Source: Usnea hakonensis
Lineage: Eukaryota > Ascomycota > Lecanoromycetes > Lecanorales > Parmeliaceae
DNA length: 64,000 nucleotides
NCBI GenBank assembly: GCA_013423325.1
Contig: BLJB01000150.1
Coordinates: 371,940 to 435,939, forward strand
Reading direction: 5' to 3'
The translations under genes and the position numbers were made by a program. The notes under the pieces were generated by a model. The model ran no database searches. It was not told the origin of the DNA and worked only from the letters and a program-made list of their open reading frames with translations. This document shows, in pieces, positions 1-10,335 of the stretch; positions within the stretch are counted from its first letter, which is position 1; every line of letters begins with the position of its first letter.

Positions 1-276
1 GATGCGGTCATTGAGCCTTATTGCCTCCCCATCTTTGGGTTTCGCAGGGGTAGTGATCAATGGAAGTGAAGATAAAAAAGATACATATTTCTTGCACAAC
101 GTAGAGGTGAAGAGATTACGGATGAGAAGAATTTGATCCTCTAGAAGAGTTTCTAAGACAAGATCTGTTGTAGGAACTAGTGGTTGTAGTGCAGGCCAAT
201 CAGGGGCTATCTTCTGTTCGTCAGACTGCCTTCGCTTTGCAATGGTCGTGTCTGTTTCACGAGACCGCCGAGGCAT
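1..276 (-). CDS. partial 2OG-Fe(II) oxygenase-like protein, N-terminal 92 codons
   Basis: An open frame begins at an ATG at 276 on the minus strand and runs off the window with no stop, so only the first 92 codons are present. The N-terminus is basic (MPRRSRETD), followed by a stretch with the feel of fungal 2OG-Fe(II) oxygenase-family proteins (LVPTTDLVLETLLEDQIL, then SFLSSLPLITTPAKPKDGE and RLNDR at the window edge). The catalytic HxD...H residues would lie outside the window, so the activity cannot be confirmed here. It diverges from the forkhead gene with 197 bp between start codons. The family call is from memory of similar fungal proteins; the open frame and the start are seen directly. 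Confidence 0.55.
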   Translation of the reverse strand, partial: MPRRSRETDTTIAKRRQSDEQKIAPDWPALQPLVPTTDLVLETLLEDQILLIRNLFTSTLCKKYVSFLSSLPLITTPAKPKDGEAIRLNDRI

Positions 277-473
277 TACTATTGATATGAATGCAATGAG
301 ACCAGTAGATTGAGGTGACTCGTTCGTGAGTGAGTGAGTGAGTGAATTAAGACAGTAATTTATTTGAGGTAAGTCAGATACCTTAAGTACTAGCTCGGAA
401 TTTAAAACGTAGTGCGAACTCTTGGCATTTTATTTTTGAACGCACGATTTCCTGAAGAGGAAGGGAAGCTTAA
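277..473. promoter_or_regulatory. shared divergent promoter, oxygenase-like gene / FHL1-like gene
   Basis: This 197-bp gap lies between two divergent start codons, so it must carry both 5' leaders and the promoters. It holds a short (GTGA)n run around 327-345 and no clear TATA box. If the forkhead protein starts at its second methionine cluster (about 600), the gap is longer. Confidence 0.5.
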
Positions 474-3400
474 ATGACAGAAGCAATAAATCTGCACAGT
501 TTTTTGGACGAAACAACCAAGCCAACTCTTCACCCGTGGTGTAGAACCCATTTTGCAACAGTTGAAAATAGTCTAGAAGATGAGAAGACGGCCTTAGCCA
601 TGATGGGGGAACGATCAGAGGGCGCTGCGCAGATAAAGCCAGATTTTCCACCTCCAAACCCTGGGTCAGAGTCTCAAAGTACTATGTCGACCCTTGGGGC
701 AGAAGCTGGATCGATCCTCCAGAAAGTCGCACAAGAAGCTTCAGAGGCAGCAGAGTCGCCCGACGGCTTCAAAATTCCTAAGGAAGAAGAACATTCACAG
801 GATCCTTCAACAAACTTTGCAATAAACACACCAGAACTTGAGCTACAACACCTTCCGGAGCACAAGTCATCAATCGCCACTACTTTAGAAGCGCATACAA
901 CCTCTCTCGCGTCCATCGTAGGTGACACAACTATGGAGGGCAATACTAGCTACGGCATGGCCCCATTCCCAAATCTCGAAGAAGGGCAGCATCCGCTTCA
1001 CGAGAACAACGTTTCCTGGGTGGGTGCTACAATCGATGGTGAAGCGTTTGGAGGCCCTCAGCCAAATGAGGCTCCATCCGTTATAGAGACGGAACAGCAT
1101 CAGATACAGGCTTTTGCGAAGCTTGAGTTCGACGATGGGGAGTTCTACATGAATACATATGCGGTAGAGATTGGAAGAGATGTGTATGCGGCTCGCCAAG
1201 CAGCTGATCTCCGGGCTCGCCAAGACAACATGGGAACGAGATCCAGGAAACGAAGTGCAAGCGCTGGTGGTTCCATCGCCTCAAGTAGGATCGGACATAA
1301 AAATCGTCAGAACATGGCAAGTAGCGTGGCCAGCGAGAGTGGAGGCGTCATAGCCGTCGACAATTGCGAAAGCGAGCGTGCGAGAAAGCCAAGGTTGAGA
1401 AAGCCCAAGTCTTCGAGCTCCTCATCGCAGCAGCTATCTCGAAAGAGCTCAATGCTACTTGCCAACGGAAAGACAGACTACAACGCTCTTGCCATGGCTT
1501 CGCTTATGGACCATGATTCGAGAGATGATGACTTCGTCGGCCACCACAGCCCAATGCCGGCTCCGGACTTGGTCCCTTTAGTACCGGTGCACCCACCAGC
1601 TTTGCCAGAGGGCTCTCCTAGCGGCGGCAAGAGCATATCAAGAAAACACATAAGGATAGCGTATAATTTTGAGGAGAGCCTTTTCGAGGTCAAAATCTTG
1701 GGTCGCAATGGGGGTTTCGTTGATGACGAGTGGTACGCTCAAGGAGATGTCCAGACCCTTATGAATGGAAGCATAATCCAGATCGGCGGAGTGGGAATAC
1801 GTTTCATATTGCCTGACGTCGCCCCCGGTGAAACTGGTGCAGAGACGGGTCTGGGATCGGATCCGTTATCTGGTGGGAAGATGAACTTCGATATGGCAGA
1901 AAGCATTGAAGATGAGAGTGATGAGAACGCCGACGGAGATGGAGAGCGCGGTCGTCCTAGAAACACCAAGGATAAAGATGGAGACGAGGATGAGGAGGAC
2001 GAGGACGAGGAGGACGAGGACGACGATGAGGACGACGATGAGGACGACGAAGAGGAAGAGGAAGAGGAGAGAGAGCCGGTGAATATTAGAGCCAAGGGTA
2101 AACAGAAATCTGAGCCTGAAGCTTTACCAGTAGTCAAGCGCAAAGGTCCGGGTCGGCCACCGAAGAATGGCATCATCTCCAAAAGAGAGCAGGCGTTGTT
2201 GGCAAGACAAGCTCGGGAGGATGCCAAAGTCGTTGCAGCCAGGGGTTCTGGGGCTCTGCCTAATCGTGGGAAGATGAAAGCTAGCAAAATTACAAAAGCC
2301 GTCAAGAAGGAAGAACCATTGCTGCAAGCAAATGGAAAGAGGAAATATACCAAACGGAAAAGAGCTGGAGGCACGGATGACCATCGAGGTGTTCGTGAAA
2401 GCACGGAGCAAACAGACTCGGTCCCACCCGAGCAATCAATCGCTATGGTGTTACCATCGAAACCTATGAAAGAGAAAAAACCACCTAAGCCTCCCAGATC
2501 GCCATCTCCCGTCTTTGACGAGGCCAACTTGACACCAGAACAGCTCGCCAAGCCAACACAGAACTACATCGTTCTGATTCACGAAGCACTCTCTAACTCT
2601 GAGACTGGTGCCATGGCGCTGCCCCAAATCTATCGATCCATGCAAAGAAGATACCCGTATTTCAAACTTCGTGCAACGACGCTAGGATGGCAAAGTAGTG
2701 TACGCCACAACCTTTCCCAGAATGCAGCTTTTCGCAAAATTGAGCGGGACGGCAAAGGTTGGATGTGGGGCTTGGTCCCCGGAGTGTCCATCGAGAGAGA
2801 GAAGAAAAGGAGGGCGACGCCGCCTCCGGTGTCACAGCAGCCGTATTACCCTCCAGGTCCTCCACCGATGCAGTATCCCTATTCATATCCGGGCATGCCG
2901 CCAAATCCTTACGGTATGCCTCCAAGCATGCCACCAGCCCATATGACTCATGGGTTTCCCCCTCGAGGGCCACATGGCTTTCCTTTACCTTTGGTCAACG
3001 CGCAGATTGAATCGACTTACCAATCTCCCTATCAATCAACTCCGCTACCTCAACAATCTTCAGTGCCCGTCCCATCACCGCCACAAAACTCCAATGCAAA
3101 TGGTTCAAATGGTCATTGTCCCACTCCCATATTGCAGCCTCCCGTGCAAGCATCCGACAACATACATCAGACCTCTGGACCGGCGTCTGAACTGCCGAAA
3201 ACTCAAGCCTTAATTGGCTCATTGGGCGAGTCAAATAACAACGCACGTGGCCAAGAGGTTGTCAAGACCATCGCCAGATTCAAAAGCGACTTCATAGACA
3301 GCATGGCGGATAAAGCCAAGGCAGAATCTCTTGTCACGTCGGCCATTAACCGCACCCTCGGCGTCTCAACGTCAGATGACATTACAAACCAAGCAGAAGA

Positions 3401-3755
3401 TCCGCAAGAGAAGGCACTCATGAGCAAGCTTGCGACAACCTTGAGGGATATTGGCGACCAAGATAGGGAAACCGCGCATCAAGCGTCCGATGCCGTCTCG
3501 CCAACTTCAAAACCGAGCCCCGTGCCTTCCAATGATGGCTCTCATTCGTCATTTCCAGGCACCGCTTCGAGAGCTACGGAAGTAGCGGCGAAGAGCGCTT
3601 TGGCAAACGGCGATGGGTACAGGCGCAATAGCACTGTCGAAAAGGAAGCTGCTGAAGGCAAGGGCGGTGGTAAACGGCCGTTTGAGAATCGAGATGGCGA
3701 TGGCGTCACCAATCACGGTCAGCCAGAGGCGAAAAGGGTGGCTATTGAGGCGTAG
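474..3755 (+). CDS. FHA and forkhead domain transcription factor, FHL1-like
   Basis: This is an intronless frame of 1,093 codons. The FHA domain appears split: a first part near residues 213-245 (YAVEIGRDVY) and the core near 386-455 (SISRKHIRIAY, then the NGGFVDDEWY and IIQIGG strands), separated by a serine-rich insertion. A long Asp/Glu run lies near residues 500-535, an AT-hook-like motif (KGPGRPPKNG) near 555-566 and the forkhead winged helix near 692-770 (GWQSSVRHNLSQNAAFRKIE). The C-terminus is Pro/Gln-rich. FHA followed by forkhead is the arrangement of yeast FHL1, which controls ribosomal-protein genes with its partner IFH1. That role is inferred; a cell-cycle FKH1/2-type role is less likely because the helix-3 surroundings look FHL1-like. 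An in-frame Met pair near 600 is an alternative start. Confidence 0.85.
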   Translation: MTEAINLHSFLDETTKPTLHPWCRTHFATVENSLEDEKTALAMMGERSEGAAQIKPDFPPPNPGSESQSTMSTLGAEAGSILQKVAQEASEAAESPDGFKIPKEEEHSQDPSTNFAINTPELELQHLPEHKSSIATTLEAHTTSLASIVGDTTMEGNTSYGMAPFPNLEEGQHPLHENNVSWVGATIDGEAFGGPQPNEAPSVIETEQHQIQAFAKLEFDDGEFYMNTYAVEIGRDVYAARQAADLRARQDNMGTRSRKRSASAGGSIASSRIGHKNRQNMASSVASESGGVIAVDNCESERARKPRLRKPKSSSSSSQQLSRKSSMLLANGKTDYNALAMASLMDHDSRDDDFVGHHSPMPAPDLVPLVPVHPPALPEGSPSGGKSISRKHIRIAYNFEESLFEVKILGRNGGFVDDEWYAQGDVQTLMNGSIIQIGGVGIRFILPDVAPGETGAETGLGSDPLSGGKMNFDMAESIEDESDENADGDGERGRPRNTKDKDGDEDEEDEDEEDEDDDEDDDEDDEEEEEEEREPVNIRAKGKQKSEPEALPVVKRKGPGRPPKNGIISKREQALLARQAREDAKVVAARGSGALPNRGKMKASKITKAVKKEEPLLQANGKRKYTKRKRAGGTDDHRGVRESTEQTDSVPPEQSIAMVLPSKPMKEKKPPKPPRSPSPVFDEANLTPEQLAKPTQNYIVLIHEALSNSETGAMALPQIYRSMQRRYPYFKLRATTLGWQSSVRHNLSQNAAFRKIERDGKGWMWGLVPGVSIEREKKRRATPPPVSQQPYYPPGPPPMQYPYSYPGMPPNPYGMPPSMPPAHMTHGFPPRGPHGFPLPLVNAQIESTYQSPYQSTPLPQQSSVPVPSPPQNSNANGSNGHCPTPILQPPVQASDNIHQTSGPASELPKTQALIGSLGESNNNARGQEVVKTIARFKSDFIDSMADKAKAESLVTSAINRTLGVSTSDDITNQAEDPQEKALMSKLATTLRDIGDQDRETAHQASDAVSPTSKPSPVPSNDGSHSSFPGTASRATEVAAKSALANGDGYRRNSTVEKEAAEGKGGGKRPFENRDGDGVTNHGQPEAKRVAIEA

Positions 3756-4245
3756 GACCGTTTTGCTCCGAGGTAAACTGGTGTTCGCTCCTTTTCTTTT
3801 CGAATCTTGTGTGGCTTGCTTGGGGGCGCTCTGCACGTATGGGATTACTGAGGGTTTCTTCTAATTCAATTCCGGCGGGGGCATTGTGCTGGGACTCTAC
3901 GTGCATATGCATGGATGGCATGGCGGCACGTATACCCTGAATAATGTGTAAAACATATCGATGCATATATGGGTTAGGATGAATAAAGAGCATAATCTAA
4001 CCAAACCAACTGATCAACTAGCATTTGCCTCGTCCCTTGTTTCCGAGGAGAAAAAGCCCAACGCCTCTCTCTCTGGGGCACTCCTATAACTCCAAAATCC
4101 TATGTAGCACCCGATGCGAGCAACATACATAAATGGGAAATCAGGCACGTCTGGACGATTTCTCAAATAGTCATTCGTAAGGGGGGTATGCCAGTTACAA
4201 AGATAATCATTTGAGACTGAATCGAGAATTCCCGATGGGCCCCCT
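3756..4245. other. intergenic, convergent 3' flanks
   Basis: About 490 bp lie between the stop codons of the forkhead gene and SNF7. I see no open frame with coding character and no repeat; it probably holds both 3' UTRs. Confidence 0.5.
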
Positions 4246-5205
4246 TCACATCGCCATCTCAGCCTGCAATTTCCGCAACTCCTCCTCCTCGTCTTCTTCT
4301 TCGACTGGCGGTCTCTTGGATGTGCCTGGGACTATATGTACAAAAGCAACCTCGTCAGCTCCAAATTCGAAGTATACATTCCTTATACCTTGAAGAAAAG
4401 AAAAGAACCGGCCAAAGGAAATGACAAACTTACGTGCCCCATTGGCCACTTTGGGCAACCTGTTCAGACTGTCCGCCACGGGCATCGTGCCCGTCTTCAG
4501 CATCTTTTCGTCCAGGTTCTCCTGCTCCAGCGCCGCGAGGTCGGCTTCGAGTTCGTCTTCGTCGATAGGCTCGGTAATGGGCATGGACGTGATGGCGTTG
4601 CCGATTTCCTGGGTGAGTTCGTGTTGCTCGCGGAGTTGTTCCCTGCGGGTATGAATTGTATCAGTGACTGTTTCCCCCCTTTAAAAAGGAAGGGCTTCAT
4701 GGGACTCACATTGTAGTATCCACGTCCTCCATGGTCATTTTGCCGTGGATTTGCTTCATGGCCGCGCCGGCGTTCTTCATGGCGACGAGGGTTTCTTGGT
4801 TGATGTTTGCGGATTCGATGGAGTAGATTTGCTGCTCGAGCATGGAGATTTGGCCGTTGGTTTGTTCGAGGGAGTGCTCGTGTTGCTTCTTGCGTTTGAG
4901 GGCGTTGCGGGCAGCTAGATACAGAATGTTAGAACGATTCATACTTTCCCTGCTGCTTTTCGGTTATGGTGTGCTTTTCCACAATGCCCAGTATCTTGGG
5001 GAATCTCGGACAAAAGGCCTGGCATACCAGTTTTATTCGTAGTGACATTTTCCCTCGCTATCTCATCCTGCTTCGCCATCTGGTTCTCTAAGTGTCTCTC
5101 TCTCTTCTGTAGCATATCGAGCTGCTGCCGCAGATCAAGTATAGCTTTCTTTGGTGCTTCTTTCCTCTTCTGCCCGCCATTACCGCCGAACCATGCTCCC
5201 CACAT
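4246..5205 (-). CDS. SNF7: ESCRT-III subunit Snf7/Vps32
   Basis: Four exons give a 223-residue protein: 5205-5028, 4914-4710, 4642-4434 and 4325-4246. All junctions are GT-AG and the phases agree. The N-terminus MWGAWFGGNGG is the usual fungal SNF7 start, so I prefer the ATG at 5205 to the in-frame one at 5238. The basic helical core reads NALKRKKQHEHSLEQTN and IESANINQETL, and the acidic C-terminal part (EDELEADLAAL-like and PPVEEEDEEEELRKLQ) fits the regulatory helices. Snf7 polymerises on endosomal membranes to form intralumenal vesicles and, in filamentous fungi, also serves ambient-pH signalling. Length matches the family. It diverges from TEN1. Confidence 0.95.
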
Positions 5206-5727
5206 ATTGAGAGCGTCTTGGGATTCGTTCGATCTCAAGAGCCCGAAGATTTATGACCACCTCGCTACCAATGTCCTATGCGTCAAGGTCCAGACGGACA
5301 GTGGGTTTTGCAGAGAGGGTGCTAGAGTTCGATAATTATGCCTATCCGATGACCTGTAGATTAGAGAAGGAAAGCGACAGTCGCACCAGGGTATGCGAGA
5401 GCCAGAGTCGGCGTGGAGGGAATTATCTTTCTTAAGGGACGATTGTGTGTTGATCTAGATGTAGATGTAGATGTAGATGTAGGGTTATGACCCTTGCTGC
5501 CTTGTGTGATTAAGTGGAACGGAAAGTCAGTTAAGTTCACTCGAAGCATTTGCCTATGACATCGGCGCTAATCCATTTCGAGCATGTCACGTGAAATGCC
5601 TGAAATCGCCATCTCAAACCACAGACTTCATCACAACCGCCCACCACGTACCATGGCTTGAAGTCCAACAGTATGGGCTATGCATTGCCCGCATAATCTA
5701 CCGCTGCTCCGACCTCTCAATAAAACC
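5206..5727. promoter_or_regulatory. divergent SNF7/TEN1 intergenic region with TCACGTGA E-box
   Basis: This 522-bp gap separates two divergent genes. It contains a perfect palindromic TCACGTGA at 5587-5594, about 134 bp upstream of the TEN1 ATG, which is a classic bHLH-type (CACGTG) site. A (GATGTA)n run of about four units lies at 5456-5483. Function of either element is inferred. Confidence 0.5.
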
Positions 5728-6207
5728 ATGAACAACGGGCCTCTCCCCACTACCCTTGTCTTCCTCTCGGACCTTCCCTCTCAAGCCCACGGCGACAAAG
5801 TCCGCTTCCTGGGATGCGTAACCCGATACTCCATCTCTACGGGGACATTGGAATTACAGCATGTCTCCCAGTTTTCTCCAGCCAGAACCACCGTTGCTCT
5901 GGTGGACGTGAATGTGATTTTGGAAAGCTTGAAAAGAGAAGACATGGAAGTGGGGGCTTGGGTCAATGTCATCGGCTCTGTGGAGGAGGTGCTGAAAGAT
6001 GGCAAGAGGCGACAAGGGCAAGAGCAAGGCAAGGCGATTTCAATGCAGAAAAATGGGAATTGTGCCAGGGAACGGCCTAGTGCGATAATGGTGAGGGTGC
6101 ATGCGGTCATGCTGTGGAGCGCTGGAGCAGTGAAGATTGGAGATTATGAGAAGGTTTTGGAGGACAGGTTGAAGCTGGAGGGAGAATCTCGGGAGGGCAA
6201 CTCTTGA
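5728..6207 (+). CDS. TEN1: CST complex subunit Ten1 (OB fold)
   Basis: This is an intronless small protein of 159 residues starting MNNGPLPTTLVFLSDL, a start typical of fungal Ten1. An upstream in-frame ATG at 5680 would add 16 residues and is less likely. The sequence has the alternating hydrophobic strands of a single OB fold (KVRFLGCVTRYSISTGTLEL, then VALVDVNVILESL and VGAWVNVIGSVEEV). Ten1 partners Stn1 at telomeres, where the CST complex protects the C-rich strand and recruits polymerase alpha-primase. Its C-terminal part carries a Gln/Arg/Lys-rich loop. The family call rests on the N-terminal OB motifs; length agrees with fungal Ten1 proteins. Confidence 0.75.
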   Translation: MNNGPLPTTLVFLSDLPSQAHGDKVRFLGCVTRYSISTGTLELQHVSQFSPARTTVALVDVNVILESLKREDMEVGAWVNVIGSVEEVLKDGKRRQGQEQGKAISMQKNGNCARERPSAIMVRVHAVMLWSAGAVKIGDYEKVLEDRLKLEGESREGNS

Positions 6208-6859
6208 GGGACTTCTGAGTATCTGTACAAGAAAGTTTTAGGTGGCTCTTCGTAGTAGACCTTGATATCAAGGGTTGGTAGGAGGACGGAATATTCTCAC
6301 GAACCTTTGTTGCGGTGGCTTTTCTTCCATGTTGTATTGATAGTAAGATTCTACCTGGTGCGAGGATATTAATTGAGGATGATGAATATGCGTCATTCTC
6401 GGAGATAGTACAGCCAGCATGAGAAATTCGAAAAATCACGTTACAACTCGGAAAAAAATAGTTTCATTGCAGGTATTCATGATGCATAACATGTGGTCCA
6501 TGTCCCTATAATCCGGCTAGGGAGTAACATTCCATCAGTAGACGATCCCTTGCTTGAGTCAGACCCCAAAACGCCCTCGGAAGCAATGTCCGGCCAACAG
6601 GAACTATATGGGGTTGATGCGATCAATCCATGAAGCAACCATCATATGACATACATCTATAGACGCCATCATGCTGAGGAATGGTAGTCGTAAATCCTGA
6701 TATTCACCTGTCTCGAGTCCCTCATGTACAGTCGACAGTTCTGTGCTTGCTACAGAAAAGCCTTGCGTTTGTCTCTATACGGCTCAATCGTCGTTCTTTT
6801 AGCTGCAATAGATGCTATCGCACAGCTTTTTTTGGACCAGAATTCAATACTGAATGGAG
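6208..6859. other. intergenic, convergent TEN1/atfA flanks
   Basis: About 650 bp between two convergent stop codons. Short open frames on both strands show no recognisable protein. Probably 3' UTRs. Confidence 0.45.
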
Positions 6860-8986
6860 CTACCTTCTCTGTCCTGCCATTACCTGCTGGCCATTGGGCA
6901 TACCCATGCCGTATGGATGTGCGTGGGCGTTGAAGTCTTGCTGTTGTTGAAAGTAGCCACTAAGGCCCTGGCTTTGGGATACAGGGCAATCTTTGTGTTG
7001 TAAAAGTAGGGTTTTAAGTCCCACAATCTCCTCACGCAATGAAGACACTTGGGCGGAAAGCGAGTCGTTCTCACTGCTGAATATTTCGACCTTGGCTTGC
7101 AGATTGGCAAGCCATTGCTTCTTGCGCTGTCTGCACTTCAACGCTGCCACCCTACGATAGTGTTAGATGATTGAAGCTGTAGATCCAAACAATGTTACTT
7201 ACCGGTTTCTCTCGAGAAAATTTTTCCGTTTTTCTTCGTCGGTCATTTTTTTTCCGTCTGGATGATATTGCTCTTCTTTAATGTTGGGTTGTTCTTCTTC
7301 CGAATCCATGCCATCCATATCCATCATTGCGTTATTATTATTGCTTTTCTTCTGTTTCTTGGAAGACGGCTGCTTAGGTGGAGTATCATCTGCTTTTCGT
7401 CTCCCATTGGTTGGTGCAGCATTTGAACCACCCGACGCGCGTTTACCCCTATGTCTGGTTGCAGGTTTCGTTTGGTCGCCATTGTCAGAGACGTCCCCAC
7501 TCATCTCACTCTGACCTCCTATCGAGCCATTGCCGTTACGCACTGCTTTGGACATATTTGGCGAGGCCTCGTGCGATCTATTAGTTGCCAAAGCGTTGTT
7601 TGGATTAGGGACAGCGTATTGATGACTAGCTTGAGCTCCATTGCCAGCTTGAGCAAGAAGGAACAAGCCGTTGGCGGCGTCATTGTCGTGCTGGCCAAAG
7701 GTTGGCTGTTGGGCCTGCTGTTGTAGCGTGGGATCCATAGGGGCGACGGGTGCTCGTTGTTCTTCGGCCTGTGTATTTGTACCATTCACCTGTCCTCCTT
7801 TTCGTGCAGCAGCAGCGTTCATAGCCGTCCGGTGAAAATCGAGAGTGTTTGGGGTAGCGCCACCATTGGCGAGCTGCTGAAACAAAGCCTGTGAATTCGG
7901 ACTAGGTGCTGGGAACATAGATCCCCCGCCACCAGGTGTCAGACCAGTTCGGAGTGATGATTCGTTCGGCGTTACGCCCGAAGGGAAGCTTCCTCTTAGC
8001 GATGGGTCAAAATAATCATTTGGCGCTGCGCCAACAGGTCCGCCGAGCATAGCAGGACTCAACGGCCCAGATCTTAGAGAGCCTGGCCAATTATACCCGC
8101 CTGCAGATGGACCGTCTGCGCCCAGTGGCGCTGGTGATGTTAACGCGGCGACAGGTGGCAACAGTGATTTGTTCGCGGGAAGCTCTGATGGTGGGTTGCC
8201 AAAGGACTGCTCAAAGGGATTGGGTTCGCGAGAGAAATGACTGTTGTGGCCTCCTGAAAAATAATCGACACCTTCCTCTGGGTTCTGCTGAGCTGGCGCG
8301 GGTCGCGGAGGTGGAGCAAGTGGGTGTGCCGTCTCAGCATTGGATGTGGATTTGATGTCCTTCTTATCGGTCTGATCAGGGGGCTCTTTAACGGTTGGAG
8401 GAGGATCTGATGGAAGATGAGCAAGGTTTCCGAAGACGAGGGGTCGCTAATGTCGGCGCATTGATGAAGCATAGACATACCTGATCGCGGTGGTGTAATC
8501 TTGGTAGAGGTGCGTGGGTTTGAATCTATTTGTGATGTGTCTATGCATGCGATGTATTAGTCATGTGATATCCATGATGCTTTTCGGACCTGATTGATGG
8601 AAACGATCGAGATAGGGAATGAGGTGTATGTAATAGTATTGGTCGAGCAAGCGCGTACGGAGTAGTACTATCCAGCTCGAATCTCGATACAGTAACGACA
8701 AGGCAAGGCAGAGATGATGAAAGGGAGGAATCAATGGGGCTGATGGTGAGGGTGATGGTGAGGGTGATGGTGGTGGTGGTGATGATGGTGATGGTGATTG
8801 ATGATGAGTGAGTGAGTGAGTATGAATGAGTATGAGTGAGTATGACGTGAGTGACGTTGGAGACGAACCTTCGATTTTGATGACGCCCTTTTTGCTATCC
8901 ATGGGCGAATGAGTATTCGTGGCGGAGCGTGGCATGTATTTCTGGGACTGGGACTGCGAGTTCCTCTGGGCGACGGCCACTGACAT
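6860..8986 (-). CDS. atfA: bZIP transcription factor of the Atf1/AtfA type
   Basis: Four exons (8986-8869, 8540-8481, 8406-7203, 7151-6860) give 557 residues with agreeing phases. The bZIP lies near residues 450-515: the basic region ERNRVAALKCRQRKKQW shows the NxxAAxxCR signature and is followed by a leucine zipper. The middle part contains the Atf1-type stress and recombination regions (DYFSGGHNSHFSREPNPFEQ; PPVAALTSPAPLG and GPLSPAML). The family acts downstream of the Hog1/Sty1/SakA MAP kinase in osmotic, oxidative and conidial stress responses, binding CRE-like sites in the nucleus. Exon 2 is 60 nt. Intron 1 is unusually long for this window (328 nt) and holds a GGTGAT/GAGT microsatellite. 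The 5' flank of about 720 bp or more fits a regulated gene. Confidence 0.93.
8741..8850. repeat. GGTGAT / GAGTGAGT microsatellite inside atfA intron 1
   Basis: Imperfect hexamer repeats (GGTGAT, AGGGTGAT) grade into (GTGA)n and ATGAGT runs. All lie within the 328-nt first intron of atfA, so length changes would not alter the protein. Confidence 0.75.
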
Positions 8987-9709
8987 ATTTCTGGCGATGA
9001 TGACGAAACCGGAGAAAATCGCCAAGACCCTTGTTCGCCTTCACTTTTTATTACCGTAAAGTAAGGTACTTATTATTATTAAAGTAAGCGGGGAGGGGCA
9101 AAATAATTTGAAAGGGGGGGGGGAAAGGGAAATAATAAAATTAAATGGGAAAAGATCTGCAAAGAAGAATTGAAAATCTGATTCGACTTTGAACTTAGAA
9201 GCAGTGTCAGCTAGGGCGTCGATGCGTTTATGGGGCTTGAAGATTGAACATGTAACATGTGTGTGCTTTGCAACAATGTGTTCGCAAGATGACGAACTTG
9301 CAGCAGGCAATGACATTATATGACGAAGATTTACAGAAGACCAAATGTTAAAGTAGAAACGGGGGGGACATTCAGCAGCTGCTAGCTTAGCTTTCTACAC
9401 TAACCGAATGGAGATGGTCGCATTCATGCACGTGATAAGAGGCGGAATCTTCGAGGTGACCAATCATAATTACCATCTACAATATCCTATCCTACCTACT
9501 CCGTACACGCTATATATTTATTATCATTATTGAGTCCAACCAACTAAGAATCTGACGGAGCTGCATTTATGACATTTACGAGGATTGGATACCGCTCGAC
9601 CTAGGTTCCATATTATTAATTTATTGCTAATCTCTCTCTTCCATCTTAAGCTATTTTCTCTTTTGTCTTTCTATTGTCTTTTTACTTCGTCTTGTTCTTC
9701 CTTATCACC
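8987..9709. promoter_or_regulatory. atfA upstream region and leader of the gene at 9710
   Basis: About 720 bp with a G-run (about 9112-9121), a TACTCCGTA 9-mer at 9497-9505, a TATATATTTA stretch near 9512 and a strongly pyrimidine-rich + strand tract from about 9625 to 9705. The CT-rich tract directly before a CACCATG context is typical of leaders of expressed filamentous-fungal genes. Confidence 0.45.
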
Positions 9710-10335
9710 ATGTACCCGCTTTTCGGTCTTCATCGGCCAAGGCAACATGACCGGGAATCACATCTTTACCGAGTACCAATTCTCCAAAAGATTCATCAAT
9801 GTAGACATTTGTGAAGGCGATCATCTCTCGTTGATCATCTACAGCTAGAGTGGTGCTCTTATCATTTCAAAAGTAAGGTAGATATAAATCACTAACAATT
9901 TCACCGCTATCCCTCAGCACAACGGGCTGTGTGAACGCTGACTCAGGAGCCCATCTTCTCTCGGTCTTCTTTGAAAACGCTGTCTTCATCGACATCAATC
10001 TTGTGAAGACGAACAAAGTTTATCGAGGCCTAAGTCCAAGCTCCCTTTCTCGAGTATCTCTGTCAGAGAACTTCCGGTATTCTCCTGCAGCAATTGCAAG
10101 CGTATCTGACGAAAGACTGAGAGGACTGGGTCTGCTCCGAGGCTGGCGCCCGATGGACGGAAAGGGCGTGTCAATTCTCGCGTCAAGATGTGAAAATATT
10201 TTCGCAGCATCATCTGAACGTCATGACCCTCCTCTCCTTCCATGTACCCAGCATCAACCATGTATTCTTCCGATTCCATCGCTCCAAGGACGGTCTCGAT
10301 TTGACGGTCTTCATACTCTGGCGCCTTGTCGCTGA
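9710..10335 (+). CDS. candidate three-exon gene of unknown function, antisense to the next entry
   Basis: The ATG at 9710 sits in a CACCATG context after a long CT-rich leader. Two introns are suggested: 9801-9844 (GTAGAC...CTACAG) and 9873-9917 (GTAAGG, CACTAAC branch point, CCCTCAG). Splicing both joins exons of 91, 28 and 418 nt in one frame to give 178 residues. No family is recognised (start MYPLFGLHRPRQ, end LHTLAPCR). The last 341 nt overlap a long minus-strand open frame, and at most one of the two is likely to be a conventional gene there. The splice signals are seen directly; coding status is inference. Confidence 0.35.

Noticed and set aside
474..600. Treating the first 42 codons of the forkhead frame as certainly coding
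   Set aside because: Not rejected outright, but a start near 600 is equally possible. The 5' end is left uncertain.
1739..2551. A 270-codon minus-strand frame with a long poly-Ser run, inside the forkhead gene
   Set aside because: It is the antisense of the acidic Asp/Glu run and other coding sequence of the FHA/forkhead protein; it has no independent homology or splice signals.
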